From Alphaproteobacteria bacterium (GTDB taxonomy: Bacteria; Pseudomonadota; Alphaproteobacteria; Acetobacterales; Acetobacteraceae): a stretch of DNA of 33,184 nucleotides. Where the stretch lies: positions 1-33,184 of the forward strand of contig VGDL01000039.1 in assembly GCA_016869735.1 (NCBI GenBank). Reading direction: 5' to 3'. A program made the translations under genes and the position numbers. Every line of letters starts with the position of its first letter. Position 1 is the stretch's first letter. A model generated the notes under the pieces. It was not told where the DNA came from. It did no database searches and saw nothing but the letters and a program-made list of their open reading frames with translations. Below, piece by piece: positions 17,414 to 24,696 of this stretch.

Positions 17414-18400
17414 TTATTCCACACGAATATCGGCTTGGCGCACCACCTCAGCCCAGCGCGTGACTTCCGCGCGCATGAAGGCGGCGAAGCTTTCCGGGCT
17501 GGAGCCTCCATCTTGGGTCAGGCGTGGCGGATCAGCGCCAAAGGCCGCGATACGGGCGCGGAAATCGGCTTCCTTGCCGATCGCATCCAGTTCCGCACCA
17601 AGCCGCGCAAGCACCGGGGCAGGCGTCGCGCTCGGCGCCAGCACGCCAAACCAGGCAGTCGCCTCAAAACCTGGCATGCCTTGCTCAGCAATGGTCGGCA
17701 CATCCGGCAGTACGGCACTGCGCTGAGCGCCCGTCACGCCAATGGCACGGATTTTTCCATCACGAATGAAAGCGAGTGCGGAGGGGATATTATCCATCCC
17801 AAGCTCAATCCGCTCGGCCACCATTTCGGTCAGCATGGGGGCGGAGCCGCGGAAAGGCACATGGGTGATCTGAATCCCCTGGGCGAGGCGGATTTGCTCA
17901 ATCACCACATGGGGCGAAGTGGCGATGCCGGCGGTGCCGTAATTCAGCCCACCTGGCTTGGCCTTCGCCTCCCGGGTCATATCGGCCAGTGTGCGGATGG
18001 GCATGCGATTGGCCGCCATCAGCACATTCGGCACGCGGCACATCAGGCCAACCGCGGCCAAATCCTCTGGCTTGAAGGGCATGCGATTGCCGAAAACGGC
18101 GAAATTGATTGCCCCGGTGCCGATGGTGGTCAGCAGCAGCGTATGGCCATCGGGTTCGGACCGCGCGACGAATTCACCGCCGACATTGCCCGAAGCGCCG
18201 GGGCGATTATCCACCACCACCTGCTGACCAAGCCGGGCCGAAAGGCGCTCAGCGGTGAGCCGCCCCACCAAATCGGTGGTGCCGGCGGGGGTGAAGGGAA
18301 TCACCAACCGGATCGGGCGGTTGGAAAGCCCTTGCGCCAAAGCGGGCATGGGCAAGGCAGCGCCCAATGAGAGCGCGCCCAGATTGCGGCGGGTGATCAT
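17414..18400 (-). CDS. Bug/TctC-family periplasmic solute receptor (Bug-3)
   Basis: 328-residue receptor and first gene of a leftward three-receptor unit. I start it at the ATG complementing 18398-18400, which has GGGAGG upstream and gives a compact leader MITRRNLGALSLGAALPMPA ending A-L-A-Q; an ATG nine codons earlier has no ribosome site. Ligand-loop sequences are RLVIPFTPAGTTDLVGRL and GTAGIATSPHVVIEQIRL, with HVPFRGSAPMLTEMVAER after them. It looks like a tandem duplicate of Bug-2, similar at roughly half of positions by eye. It diverges from the NdvA-like gene across 138 bases that must hold both promoters; I see no convincing box there. Confidence 0.88.
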   Translation of the reverse strand: MITRRNLGALSLGAALPMPALAQGLSNRPIRLVIPFTPAGTTDLVGRLTAERLSARLGQQVVVDNRPGASGNVGGEFVARSEPDGHTLLLTTIGTGAINFAVFGNRMPFKPEDLAAVGLMCRVPNVLMAANRMPIRTLADMTREAKAKPGGLNYGTAGIATSPHVVIEQIRLAQGIQITHVPFRGSAPMLTEMVAERIELGMDNIPSALAFIRDGKIRAIGVTGAQRSAVLPDVPTIAEQGMPGFEATAWFGVLAPSATPAPVLARLGAELDAIGKEADFRARIAAFGADPPRLTQDGGSSPESFAAFMRAEVTRWAEVVRQADIRVE

Positions 18401-18538
18401 GGATTTTAGGCCTCCCAGATGAAGCATTGAGGATTAAGGTGGCCTGTGCCGCCCGCCAGATCAACCCGCCTATGCTGCGGGCTTTAGGATGGGCGATTCG
18501 CCATTTATGATGTTCCCCTCACAGGTACGGCGCTTACG

Positions 18539-20299
18539 ATGGAATTTCTGCGGCTTTACGGAAGGGTGCTCAGGCTGCTGGCGGCGGATCGCGCTGTCGC
18601 GATTGGGCTTGCTTTGGCGGCGCTTGCCATTGCCGGGCTGCAATTCCTGGAACCGGTGCTCTTCGGGCGGGTGATTGATCTGCTCGCACGATCGGACCGC
18701 ATGCAGGAAGCAGCGGTTTGGGCGGAAGCGCTGGCACTGTTGATCATTTGGGGGGCGGTTGGGCTTTCGGCCATTGGCGCCAATGTCACCGTCGCCCTTT
18801 TCGCGGACCGCATGGCGCATCGCAATCGCCTCAAGGTCATGCATGATTATTTCCAGCATGTGCTGTCCCTGCCGCTATCCTTTCATGGGGATACGCAATC
18901 GGGCCGGCTGATGAAGATCATGCTGGTGGGCGCTGATAATCTGTTCGGGCTTTGGCTGTCCTTTTTTCGCGAACATTTGACCACTTTTATTTCGGCGGTA
19001 GTCCTGCTGCCACTGACCTTGATGCTCAATTGGCGGCTTGGGCTTTTGCTGATTGGCTTGGTGGTGATTTTCGGCAGCCTTGCCGCCTTTGTCATTCGCC
19101 GCACGGAAAGCGCGCAGCGCAAGGTTGAATCGCTCCATACGCAATTGGCTGGTAGCGCGCAGGATGCGCTTTCCAATGTGATGGTGGTTCAATCCTTCAC
19201 CCGGCTTTCCAGTGAGGCGCGGCTGTTCAGCGATATCATCCGCCAAGTCATCACACATCAATTTCCGGTACTGAATTGGTGGGCGGTGGTTTCCGTGATG
19301 ACATCTGCCGCCTCCACCATTTGCGTCATTTTGATTTTTGTCTTGGGGACTTGGCTCCATCTGCGCGGTCAGGCGACGGTGGGGGAGATTGTGTCCTTCA
19401 TGGGCTTTGCCACGATGCTGATCAGCAAGCTGGAAGGTGCCGTGGGCTTCGCTTCACGCCTTGTTTTGCTGATGCCTTCCCTCTCTGAGCTTTTCGCCGT
19501 TTTGGATGCGCGCACCACCGTGCCGGAAAGGCCGGGCGCGATTGATATCCCCCGCGCGAAAGGCGAAGTCGCTTTTGAAGATGTGGCCTTCGCCTATCCT
19601 GGTGGGCCACCGATTTTCAGCCATGTGAGTTTTGCGGCAGCGCCGGGCAAGACCGTTGCGCTGGTGGGACCAACGGGCGCTGGCAAATCCACCGCCATGG
19701 CGTTGCTGCAGCGGCTTTGGGACCCGCAGGAAGGGCGTGTGACGCTGGATGGGCATAATCTGCGCGATATTTCCCTGGAAAGCCTGCGCCGCAACATCGG
19801 CGTAGTGTTTCAGGAAAGCATGCTGTTCAACCGCACCATTCGTGAAAACCTAATGGTTGGCCGGCCAGATGCCACGCAGGAAGAATTGGAACATGCCTGC
19901 CGCCTGGCCGAAGCGCATGATTTCATCCAGCGTCAGCCCCATGGGTACGATACCATGATCGGGGAGCGTGGCAGCACGCTTTCAGGCGGCCAGCGCCAGC
20001 GCTTGGCGATTGCGCGCGCGCTTCTGAAAGACCCGCCCGTGCTGATTTTGGATGAGGCAACCAGCGCGCTTGATGCCGCCACCGAAGCGCGGGTGCAAAA
20101 GGCGCTGGCGGCGCTGATGGCGGGGCGCACCACCTTCATCATCGCGCATCGGCTTTCCACCGTGCGCGATGCCAATGAAATTCTGGTTTTTGCCGGTGGG
20201 CAGATTGCCGAACGCGGCGGCTTCAAGGAATTGGTCGCGCGAGGGGGGCATTTTGCAGAATTAGTGCGGACGCAGCTGACCGGTTCAACCACCACTTGA
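18539..20299 (+). CDS. NdvA/ChvA-like glucan ABC exporter (fused membrane and ATPase)
   Basis: 586-residue half-transporter: six membrane helices in residues 1-300, then an ATPase domain. Walker A GPTGAGKSTAMALLQRLWDP, Q-loop in GVVFQESMLFNRTIRENL, signature [15 protein letters not shown], Walker B VLILDEATSALDAATEARV. The length and membrane-domain stretches such as NLFGLWLSFFREHL, DALSNVMVVQSFTRL and FPVLNWWAVVS resemble NdvA/ChvA, which export cyclic beta-1,2-glucan to the periplasm in rhizobia. No NdvB-type glucan synthase is in the window, so the exported molecule here is inferred. The ribosome site before ATG is weak. Its last two codons overlap an FNR-type palindrome that belongs to the next gene. 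Confidence 0.82.
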   Translation: MEFLRLYGRVLRLLAADRAVAIGLALAALAIAGLQFLEPVLFGRVIDLLARSDRMQEAAVWAEALALLIIWGAVGLSAIGANVTVALFADRMAHRNRLKVMHDYFQHVLSLPLSFHGDTQSGRLMKIMLVGADNLFGLWLSFFREHLTTFISAVVLLPLTLMLNWRLGLLLIGLVVIFGSLAAFVIRRTESAQRKVESLHTQLAGSAQDALSNVMVVQSFTRLSSEARLFSDIIRQVITHQFPVLNWWAVVSVMTSAASTICVILIFVLGTWLHLRGQATVGEIVSFMGFATMLISKLEGAVGFASRLVLLMPSLSELFAVLDARTTVPERPGAIDIPRAKGEVAFEDVAFAYPGGPPIFSHVSFAAAPGKTVALVGPTGAGKSTAMALLQRLWDPQEGRVTLDGHNLRDISLESLRRNIGVVFQESMLFNRTIRENLMVGRPDATQEELEHACRLAEAHDFIQRQPHGYDTMIGERGSTLSGGQRQRLAIARALLKDPPVLILDEATSALDAATEARVQKALAALMAGRTTFIIAHRLSTVRDANEILVFAGGQIAERGGFKELVARGGHFAELVRTQLTGSTTT

Positions 20300-20309
20300 T
20301 CATGATCAA
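20296..20309. promoter_or_regulatory. Perfect FNR/FixK-type binding box upstream of the HicA-like and TRAP genes
   Basis: TTGAT-CATG-ATCAA matches the FNR/Anr/FixK consensus TTGAT-N4-ATCAA at all ten specified positions, and the dyad extends to a 16-bp perfect palindrome (20295-20310). Its centre at 20302.5 lies 72 bases before the ATG of the HicA-like gene. If it acts as a class II activator site (-41.5), transcription would begin near 20344. No clear -10 hexamer is visible, so the geometry is inference. It overlaps the stop codon of the NdvA-like gene. Confidence 0.5.
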
Positions 20310-20330
20310 GGCTGGGGCGTGACGGCGCGG

Positions 20331-20359
20331 CAGGATGGGCGCATTCCAATCCCATCCTG
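20331..20359. repeat. 9-bp perfect inverted repeat before the HicA-like gene
   Basis: Arms CAGGATGGG (20331-20339) and CCCATCCTG (20351-20359) flank an 11-base loop. The hairpin ends directly beside the ribosome-site sequence GAAGG (20359-20363). No T tract follows, so it is a poor terminator for the NdvA-like gene. It could be an operator or an mRNA hairpin controlling translation of the small protein. Confidence 0.5.
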
Positions 20360-20374
20360 AAGGCAGCGCCATCC

Positions 20375-20641
20375 ATGAACCATCGTTATCGCAAGGTATT
20401 GCACGCCATCTTTGCCCACCCCGTCAGCGCCAATATTGACCCCAAGGCGCTTGAGGCGGTGTTTCAGGAACTGGGCGCCGAGGTCTCCCATAATGGCTCT
20501 GGCCGGCTGGCCGTGAAGCTGAATGGCCAAGCCTATGCCTTCCACAATAGCCAGCACAGCCTTTCCAAGGATGAGGTAGTGGCCATACGGCATTTTTTGA
20601 CGCAATCTGGCGTGGATCCGGCGCGCGACTACCCGCTTTGA
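20375..20641 (+). CDS. Orphan HicA-like small protein
   Basis: 88 residues, no signal peptide or membrane segment. The pattern resembles HicA-domain proteins (dsRBD-like fold) that many alphaproteobacteria carry alone: HRYRKVLHAIFAHPVSANID, then a short helix (LEAVFQELGAEV), a Gly-containing turn (HNGSGR), a beta strand (LAVKLNGQAYAFH) and a final helix (KDEVVAIRHFLTQSGV). In toxic HicA the catalytic His follows a G-S-H-type turn; here the corresponding turn is Asn-Gly-Ser-Gly-Arg, so nuclease activity is doubtful. No HicB-like antitoxin gene lies on either side. It stands between the NdvA-like exporter and the TRAP receptors, under an FNR-type box. Homology is judged by eye; function unknown. 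Confidence 0.65.
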   Translation: MNHRYRKVLHAIFAHPVSANIDPKALEAVFQELGAEVSHNGSGRLAVKLNGQAYAFHNSQHSLSKDEVVAIRHFLTQSGVDPARDYPL

Positions 20642-20684
20642 AAGAAGGGCGGGGGCGGGGCCGGGCAGAAGAAGGAAGAAACCC

Positions 20685-21671
20685 ATGAAGCTTCATCGTC
20701 GCGATTTTCTCGCCGGCGCCGCCGGCCTTGCCGCGCTTACCCCAAGCCTTGGCCAGGGGCAGACGCGCTGGCAAATGGCCACGCCCTATTCAGATGGCAA
20801 TTTTCACACACGCAATGTTCGTTCCTTCATCGAGGATATCCAGAAGGGCAGTAATGGCCAATTGGCCGTGCAATTGCACAGCAATGGCGCGCTGCTGAAA
20901 ATGCCGGAAATCAAGCGCGGCGTGCAAACCGGTCAGGTGCAGATGGGCGAGATTCTGCTGACCGCCTATGCCAATGAAGACCCGCTGTTTGATGCCGATG
21001 CCCTGCCCCAGCTGGTGGTGAATTACGCGCAGGCCAAGCGGCTTGCCGATTTGCAGCGCCCCTTCATTGAAGCGCGCCTTGCCCGCCAGGGCTTGAGCTT
21101 GCTCTACATGGTGCCCTGGCCGCCGGCGGGGCTCTATTCCCAGGAACCCGTGACCTCGCTTGAACAACTGCGCGGTCAGCGCTTCCGCACCTTCAGCCCC
21201 ATGACCAATCGCTTCGCGCAATTGATCGGCGCGCAGCCCACCCTGGTGCAGGCGGCGGAATTGGCGCAGGCCTTCGCGACCGGTGTGGTGCAGGCGCAAA
21301 TCACCTCGGCCGCTACGGGCGTGGATACGCAATCCTGGGATTACGCCAAGGTTTTCACGCCGCTCGGCTTTTCCATGACCAAGAATGCGGTCTTTATCTC
21401 CAGCCGTGCGTTGCAGGGCCTGTCCCAACCGCAGCAGCAAATGATCCGCACCGCAGCCGCGGCGGCGGAACGGCGCGGCTATGAAATCTCCGAGGCGGCG
21501 GCGAAGGAAACCGAAGCTACCCTCGGCCAACGCGGCATGCGCGTAATGCAACCAAGCGCACGGCTACTTGAAGATTTGACCCGCGTTGGTCGCACCATGG
21601 CCGATGAATGGGTGCAGCGCGCCGGTGAGGATGGCAAGAAGCTTTTGGACGCCTATCGCGCCAGCGCCTGA
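20685..21671 (+). CDS. TRAP transporter receptor, DctP family (copy 1)
   Basis: 328-residue periplasmic receptor. The leader has Leu-His-Arg-Arg-Asp-Phe, a hydrophobic core and a G-Q-G-Q end near residue 26. DctP landmarks: YSDGNFHTRNVRSFIEDI, LHSNGALLKMPEIKRGVQTG, the carboxylate-binding Arg region RGQRFRTFSPMTNRFAQLIG, then AQPTLVQAAEL and the C-terminal ADEWVQRAGEDGKKLLDAYR. AAGGAAG is the ribosome site. The 43 bases before it hold a purine-rich tract. It is the first of two tandem DctP genes feeding one DctQ/DctM pair. It should bind an organic acid; which one is unknown. Confidence 0.9.
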   Translation: MKLHRRDFLAGAAGLAALTPSLGQGQTRWQMATPYSDGNFHTRNVRSFIEDIQKGSNGQLAVQLHSNGALLKMPEIKRGVQTGQVQMGEILLTAYANEDPLFDADALPQLVVNYAQAKRLADLQRPFIEARLARQGLSLLYMVPWPPAGLYSQEPVTSLEQLRGQRFRTFSPMTNRFAQLIGAQPTLVQAAELAQAFATGVVQAQITSAATGVDTQSWDYAKVFTPLGFSMTKNAVFISSRALQGLSQPQQQMIRTAAAAAERRGYEISEAAAKETEATLGQRGMRVMQPSARLLEDLTRVGRTMADEWVQRAGEDGKKLLDAYRASA

Positions 21672-21690
21672 TAAGAAAAAAGGCAGAATG

Positions 21691-21741
21691 GGCGCCACCG
21701 GCATGGCTTTGCCGGTGACCCCCCTTGCCATGGGTGGCGCC
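21691..21741 (+). repeat. Nested stem-loop between the two TRAP receptor genes
   Basis: Outer arms GGCGCCACC (21691-21699) and GGTGGCGCC (21733-21741) enclose an inner hairpin ACCGGCA/TGCCGGT (21697-21703 with 21710-21716); the two share the ACC, so they are partly alternative folds. No T tract follows. The structure sits in the 109-base spacer and may stabilise the upstream receptor mRNA. Confidence 0.5.
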
Positions 21742-21780
21742 AGGGGGAAAACTGACCCTCCAAGCAATAAGGAGAGGCTC

Positions 21781-22779
21781 ATGATGCAAAATCCTACTCG
21801 CAGGGCTGTCCTGCTCGGCGCTGCCAGCCTGCCGCTTGCGGCACCCTTCATCGGCAAGGCCCATGCCCAGACGCGTTGGCAATTGGCCACAGCCTATCCG
21901 GATGGCAATTTCCATACGCGCAATTTGCGTGACTTCATCACGGAAGTGCAGGCAGCAGCCAGCGGGCTGCAGATCCAGATGCATTCCAATGCGTCCTTGC
22001 TCAAGATGCCGGAAATCAAGCGCGGCGTGCAGACCGGCCAGGCACAGCTTGGTGAGATTCTTATGTCTGCCTATGGCAATGAAGACCCCTTCTTTGAGGT
22101 GGATAGCGTGCCGCAGCTTGTGACCTCAACCGCTCAAGCGCGGAAGCTCGCGGAATTGCAGCGGCCTTTTGTCGAAGCGCGCCTGCAACGCCAAGGCATT
22201 ACGCTGCTGTATATGGTGCCATGGCCGCAATCCGGCTTTTACACCAATGTGCCGGTGGAAAGCATTGAAACCTTGCGCGGGATGAAGATGCGCACCTTCA
22301 ATGCGCTGACCAATCGTTTCGCAACCTTGGCGGGGGCCACTCCAACCCTGGTGCAGCAGGCGGAAGTGCCGCAAGCCTTCGCGACCGGCGTTGTGAATGC
22401 CATGGTGACCTCGGCAGCGACCGGTGTTGACGTGCAGGCCTGGGATTTCTGCAAATTCTTTACACCAATCGGCTTCACCCGCACCAAGAATGCGGTGTTT
22501 GTGCAAAGCCGCGCCCTACAGGCCCTGCCCGAAGCATCGCAACGCGCCATTCGCGCTGCTGCCACAGCAGCAGAAGCGCGTGGCTGGCAGGCATCGGAAG
22601 TGGAAATGGTGGAGCGGCAGAATATGCTCGCCAGCCGCGGCATGACGATTGGCACCCCATCACCCGCGCTGATGCAGGGCCTGGCGCGCATCGGCGCCAC
22701 ACAGGCAGAAGAATGGGTCGCCAAAGCGGGCGAGGAAGGCAAGCGCCTGATGGATGCCTATCGCGCTGCGATCGCTTAA
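21781..22779 (+). CDS. TRAP transporter receptor, DctP family (copy 2)
   Basis: 332-residue paralogue of the preceding gene; by eye more than half of residues are shared, including LLKMPEIKRGVQTGQ and LLYMVPWP. The start at ATG 21781 is set by an AAGGAG ribosome site and by the leader MMQNPTRRAVLLGAASLPLA that ends in A-H-A-Q; the frame is open further upstream without these signs. The carboxylate-binding Arg region is MKMRTFNALTNRFATLAG. An intrinsic-terminator-like hairpin (22788-22807) follows immediately. Differences lie mainly in the N-terminal half around EVDSVPQLVTSTAQ, so the two copies may bind related but distinct ligands. Confidence 0.9.
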   Translation: MMQNPTRRAVLLGAASLPLAAPFIGKAHAQTRWQLATAYPDGNFHTRNLRDFITEVQAAASGLQIQMHSNASLLKMPEIKRGVQTGQAQLGEILMSAYGNEDPFFEVDSVPQLVTSTAQARKLAELQRPFVEARLQRQGITLLYMVPWPQSGFYTNVPVESIETLRGMKMRTFNALTNRFATLAGATPTLVQQAEVPQAFATGVVNAMVTSAATGVDVQAWDFCKFFTPIGFTRTKNAVFVQSRALQALPEASQRAIRAAATAAEARGWQASEVEMVERQNMLASRGMTIGTPSPALMQGLARIGATQAEEWVAKAGEEGKRLMDAYRAAIA

Positions 22780-22787
22780 AAAATTAG

Positions 22788-22812
22788 CGGGCAGGTTTCC
22801 CTGCCCGTTTTC
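22788..22812 (+). terminator. Hairpin with T tract after dctP copy 2
   Basis: Arms CGGGCAGG (22788-22795) and CCTGCCCG (22800-22807) with a four-base loop are followed by TTTTC, and a run of A precedes the stem. It lies between receptor and permease genes of one transport system, so it probably acts as a leaky terminator or mRNA 3' block that lowers DctQ/DctM relative to DctP. Confidence 0.7.
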
Positions 22813-22834
22813 TGACTGTTGAAGGTGGGGGCTG

Positions 22835-23365
22835 ATGCGCAAGGCACTTGATTCGCTTTACATGCTTGGCGGTGTGCTGGGCGGCATCGCCTTGGCCGCC
22901 ATTGCTGCCATCATCATTGCGCAGGTTGTCGGGCGACAATTCGGCATCACTGTTCTGGGCGCGGATGACCTGACAGCCTTTTCGGTTGCCGCGTCAGCGA
23001 CCCTGCCGCTCGCCTATGCCTTCCGCCATGGAGCGCATATTCGCGTGGATTTGATCATCGGCAGGCTCAAGGGTTCAGGCCGTTTCGTGATGGAAAGCAT
23101 TGCCCTGATGTTGACTGCCGGGCTTAGCTTGTTCTTCGCCTATTCCATGATGGACCTTGCCATGGATAGTTTTGAGTTTGAGGATGTGGCGCAGGGTTCG
23201 GTTGCCTGGAAGCTTTGGGTGCCGCAGGCGCTTTGTGCCTTTGGCGCGGGGCTTTTCGCGCTATGCCTTTTGGATGATTTGGCCGCGCATCTGGCCGGTG
23301 GAACGCCATCCTATCGCAAAGCCGCCGAGGCGAGTGCTCTTGACCGCGCGGGGGAGGAACTCTGA
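22835..23365 (+). CDS. TRAP transporter small membrane subunit, DctQ family
   Basis: 176 residues with four hydrophobic segments: LGGVLGGIALAAIAAIIIAQVV, the region around TAFSVAASATLPLAYAFRHG, SIALMLTAGLSLFFAYSMMD and LWVPQALCAFGAGLFALCLL. The GADDLTAFSVAAS motif and the following RHGAHIRVDLIIG are characteristic of DctQ. AAGGTGGGG precedes ATG. Its stop and the dctM start share one base (TGATG at 23363-23367). It forms the membrane complex with DctM and docks the DctP receptors; import is driven by a sodium or proton gradient in this family. Confidence 0.9.
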   Translation: MRKALDSLYMLGGVLGGIALAAIAAIIIAQVVGRQFGITVLGADDLTAFSVAASATLPLAYAFRHGAHIRVDLIIGRLKGSGRFVMESIALMLTAGLSLFFAYSMMDLAMDSFEFEDVAQGSVAWKLWVPQALCAFGAGLFALCLLDDLAAHLAGGTPSYRKAAEASALDRAGEEL

Positions 23366-24696
23366 TGGAACTCGCGCAAACCGAAGCCGGGCTTTTGCTG
23401 CTTGGCCTGCTTTTCCTGTTCCTTGGGCTTGGCGTTTGGATCGGGCTTGGCCTGATGCTGGTTGGGCTTTGCGGCGTGATTGTGCTGCCCATGCTGATGC
23501 CTTCCATGCCGACCTTCCCGGCGGAAAAGGTAATGGGCACGGCGATATGGCAATCGCTTGCGTCATGGACCCTGGCCGCGCTGCCATTATTTATCTGGAT
23601 GGGCGAAATCCTGTTCCGGACGAAGCTTTCAGAAGACATGTTTCGCGGCCTTGCCCCCTGGGTGCAGCGCCTGCCTGGGCGGCTTATGCATGTGAATGTC
23701 ATCGGTTGCGGGATTTTCGCGGCGGTTTCGGGTTCTTCCGCGGCAACGGCGGCGACGATTGGCAAGATGTCGCTGCCCGCACTCACGCAGCGCGGCTATC
23801 ATTTGCCCATGACGGTCGGCAGCCTCGCTGGGGCCGGTACGCTCGGCCTTTTGATTCCGCCTTCCATTGTCATGATCGTCTATGGCGTGGCGGCAGAAGT
23901 TTCCATTGTGCGGCTGTTCATCGCGGGTGTCCTGCCGGGCATCATGCTGATGGTGCTGTTCAGCGGCTACATCATGATTTGGTCCATGCTGAACCCGACA
24001 CTGACGCCGCCGCGTGATCCTTCCATTCCGCTGTCACGCAAGTTGAAGGAAAGTGGCCAGCTTATTCCTGTGGTGCTGCTGATCATGTTTGTCATGGGCA
24101 GCATTTATTTCGGCTGGGCGACAGCGACGGAAGCCGCGGTCTTTGGCGTGGTGGGCGCACTGGCGCTTTCCGCCTGGGGTAAGACACTGACCTGGAAAAG
24201 CTTCATTGACAGCTTGATGGGCGCGGTACGGCTTTCCTGCATGATCAATCTGATCCTGGCGGGCGCCGCCTTCCTGACTCAGGCCATGGCCTATTCCGGC
24301 ATTCCCGCCGCCATGGCGGCCTGGGTCGGCGCGCAGGGTTTCAGCCCCTATATGATCATCGTGTGCCTTACTATCATCTATCTGGTGCTGGGCTGCTTCA
24401 TCGATGGCATCAGCATGATCGTGCTGACGGTCTCGGTCGTGCTGCCGATCATCCAAGGCGCTGGGTTTGACCTGGTTTGGTTCGGCATTTTCATCGTGCT
24501 GGTGGTGGAAATGGCGCAGATAACGCCACCCGTGGGCTTCAACCTGTTCGTGCTGCAGGGTCTGACGAATATGGAAATATTCCAGGTTGCCCGTTACACC
24601 TTGCCCTTCTTCTTCCTGATGGTGCTGGCAGTGGCGATGGTCACGCTGTTTCCCGCAATCGTCACCTGGCTGCCGGCGACCATGCTGTCAGGCTGA
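23365..24696 (+). CDS. TRAP transporter large membrane subunit, DctM family
   Basis: 443-residue, about 12-helix ion-coupled transporter subunit. Landmarks of the IT superfamily include the VSGSSAATAATIGKMSLPAL loop, RGYHLPMTVGSLAGAGTLGL followed by LIPPSIVMIVYGV, and the second inverted repeat FIDGISMIVLTVSVVLPII with EMAQITPPVGFNLFVLQGLT. The length is normal for DctM. Translation is coupled to dctQ by a one-base overlap. The stop codon abuts the stop of the convergent VOC gene with no spacer, so there is no room for a separate terminator. Confidence 0.93.
   Translation: MELAQTEAGLLLLGLLFLFLGLGVWIGLGLMLVGLCGVIVLPMLMPSMPTFPAEKVMGTAIWQSLASWTLAALPLFIWMGEILFRTKLSEDMFRGLAPWVQRLPGRLMHVNVIGCGIFAAVSGSSAATAATIGKMSLPALTQRGYHLPMTVGSLAGAGTLGLLIPPSIVMIVYGVAAEVSIVRLFIAGVLPGIMLMVLFSGYIMIWSMLNPTLTPPRDPSIPLSRKLKESGQLIPVVLLIMFVMGSIYFGWATATEAAVFGVVGALALSAWGKTLTWKSFIDSLMGAVRLSCMINLILAGAAFLTQAMAYSGIPAAMAAWVGAQGFSPYMIIVCLTIIYLVLGCFIDGISMIVLTVSVVLPIIQGAGFDLVWFGIFIVLVVEMAQITPPVGFNLFVLQGLTNMEIFQVARYTLPFFFLMVLAVAMVTLFPAIVTWLPATMLSG

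Noticed and set aside
18465-18481. CCCGC/GCGGG hairpin in the Bug-3/NdvA-like divergent region
   Set aside because: It is only five pairs, lies between divergent genes and has no other sign of function.
21586-21780. An N-terminal extension of dctP copy 2
   Set aside because: It overlaps the end of dctP copy 1 and the hairpin spacer; ATG 21781 has the ribosome site and signal peptide.
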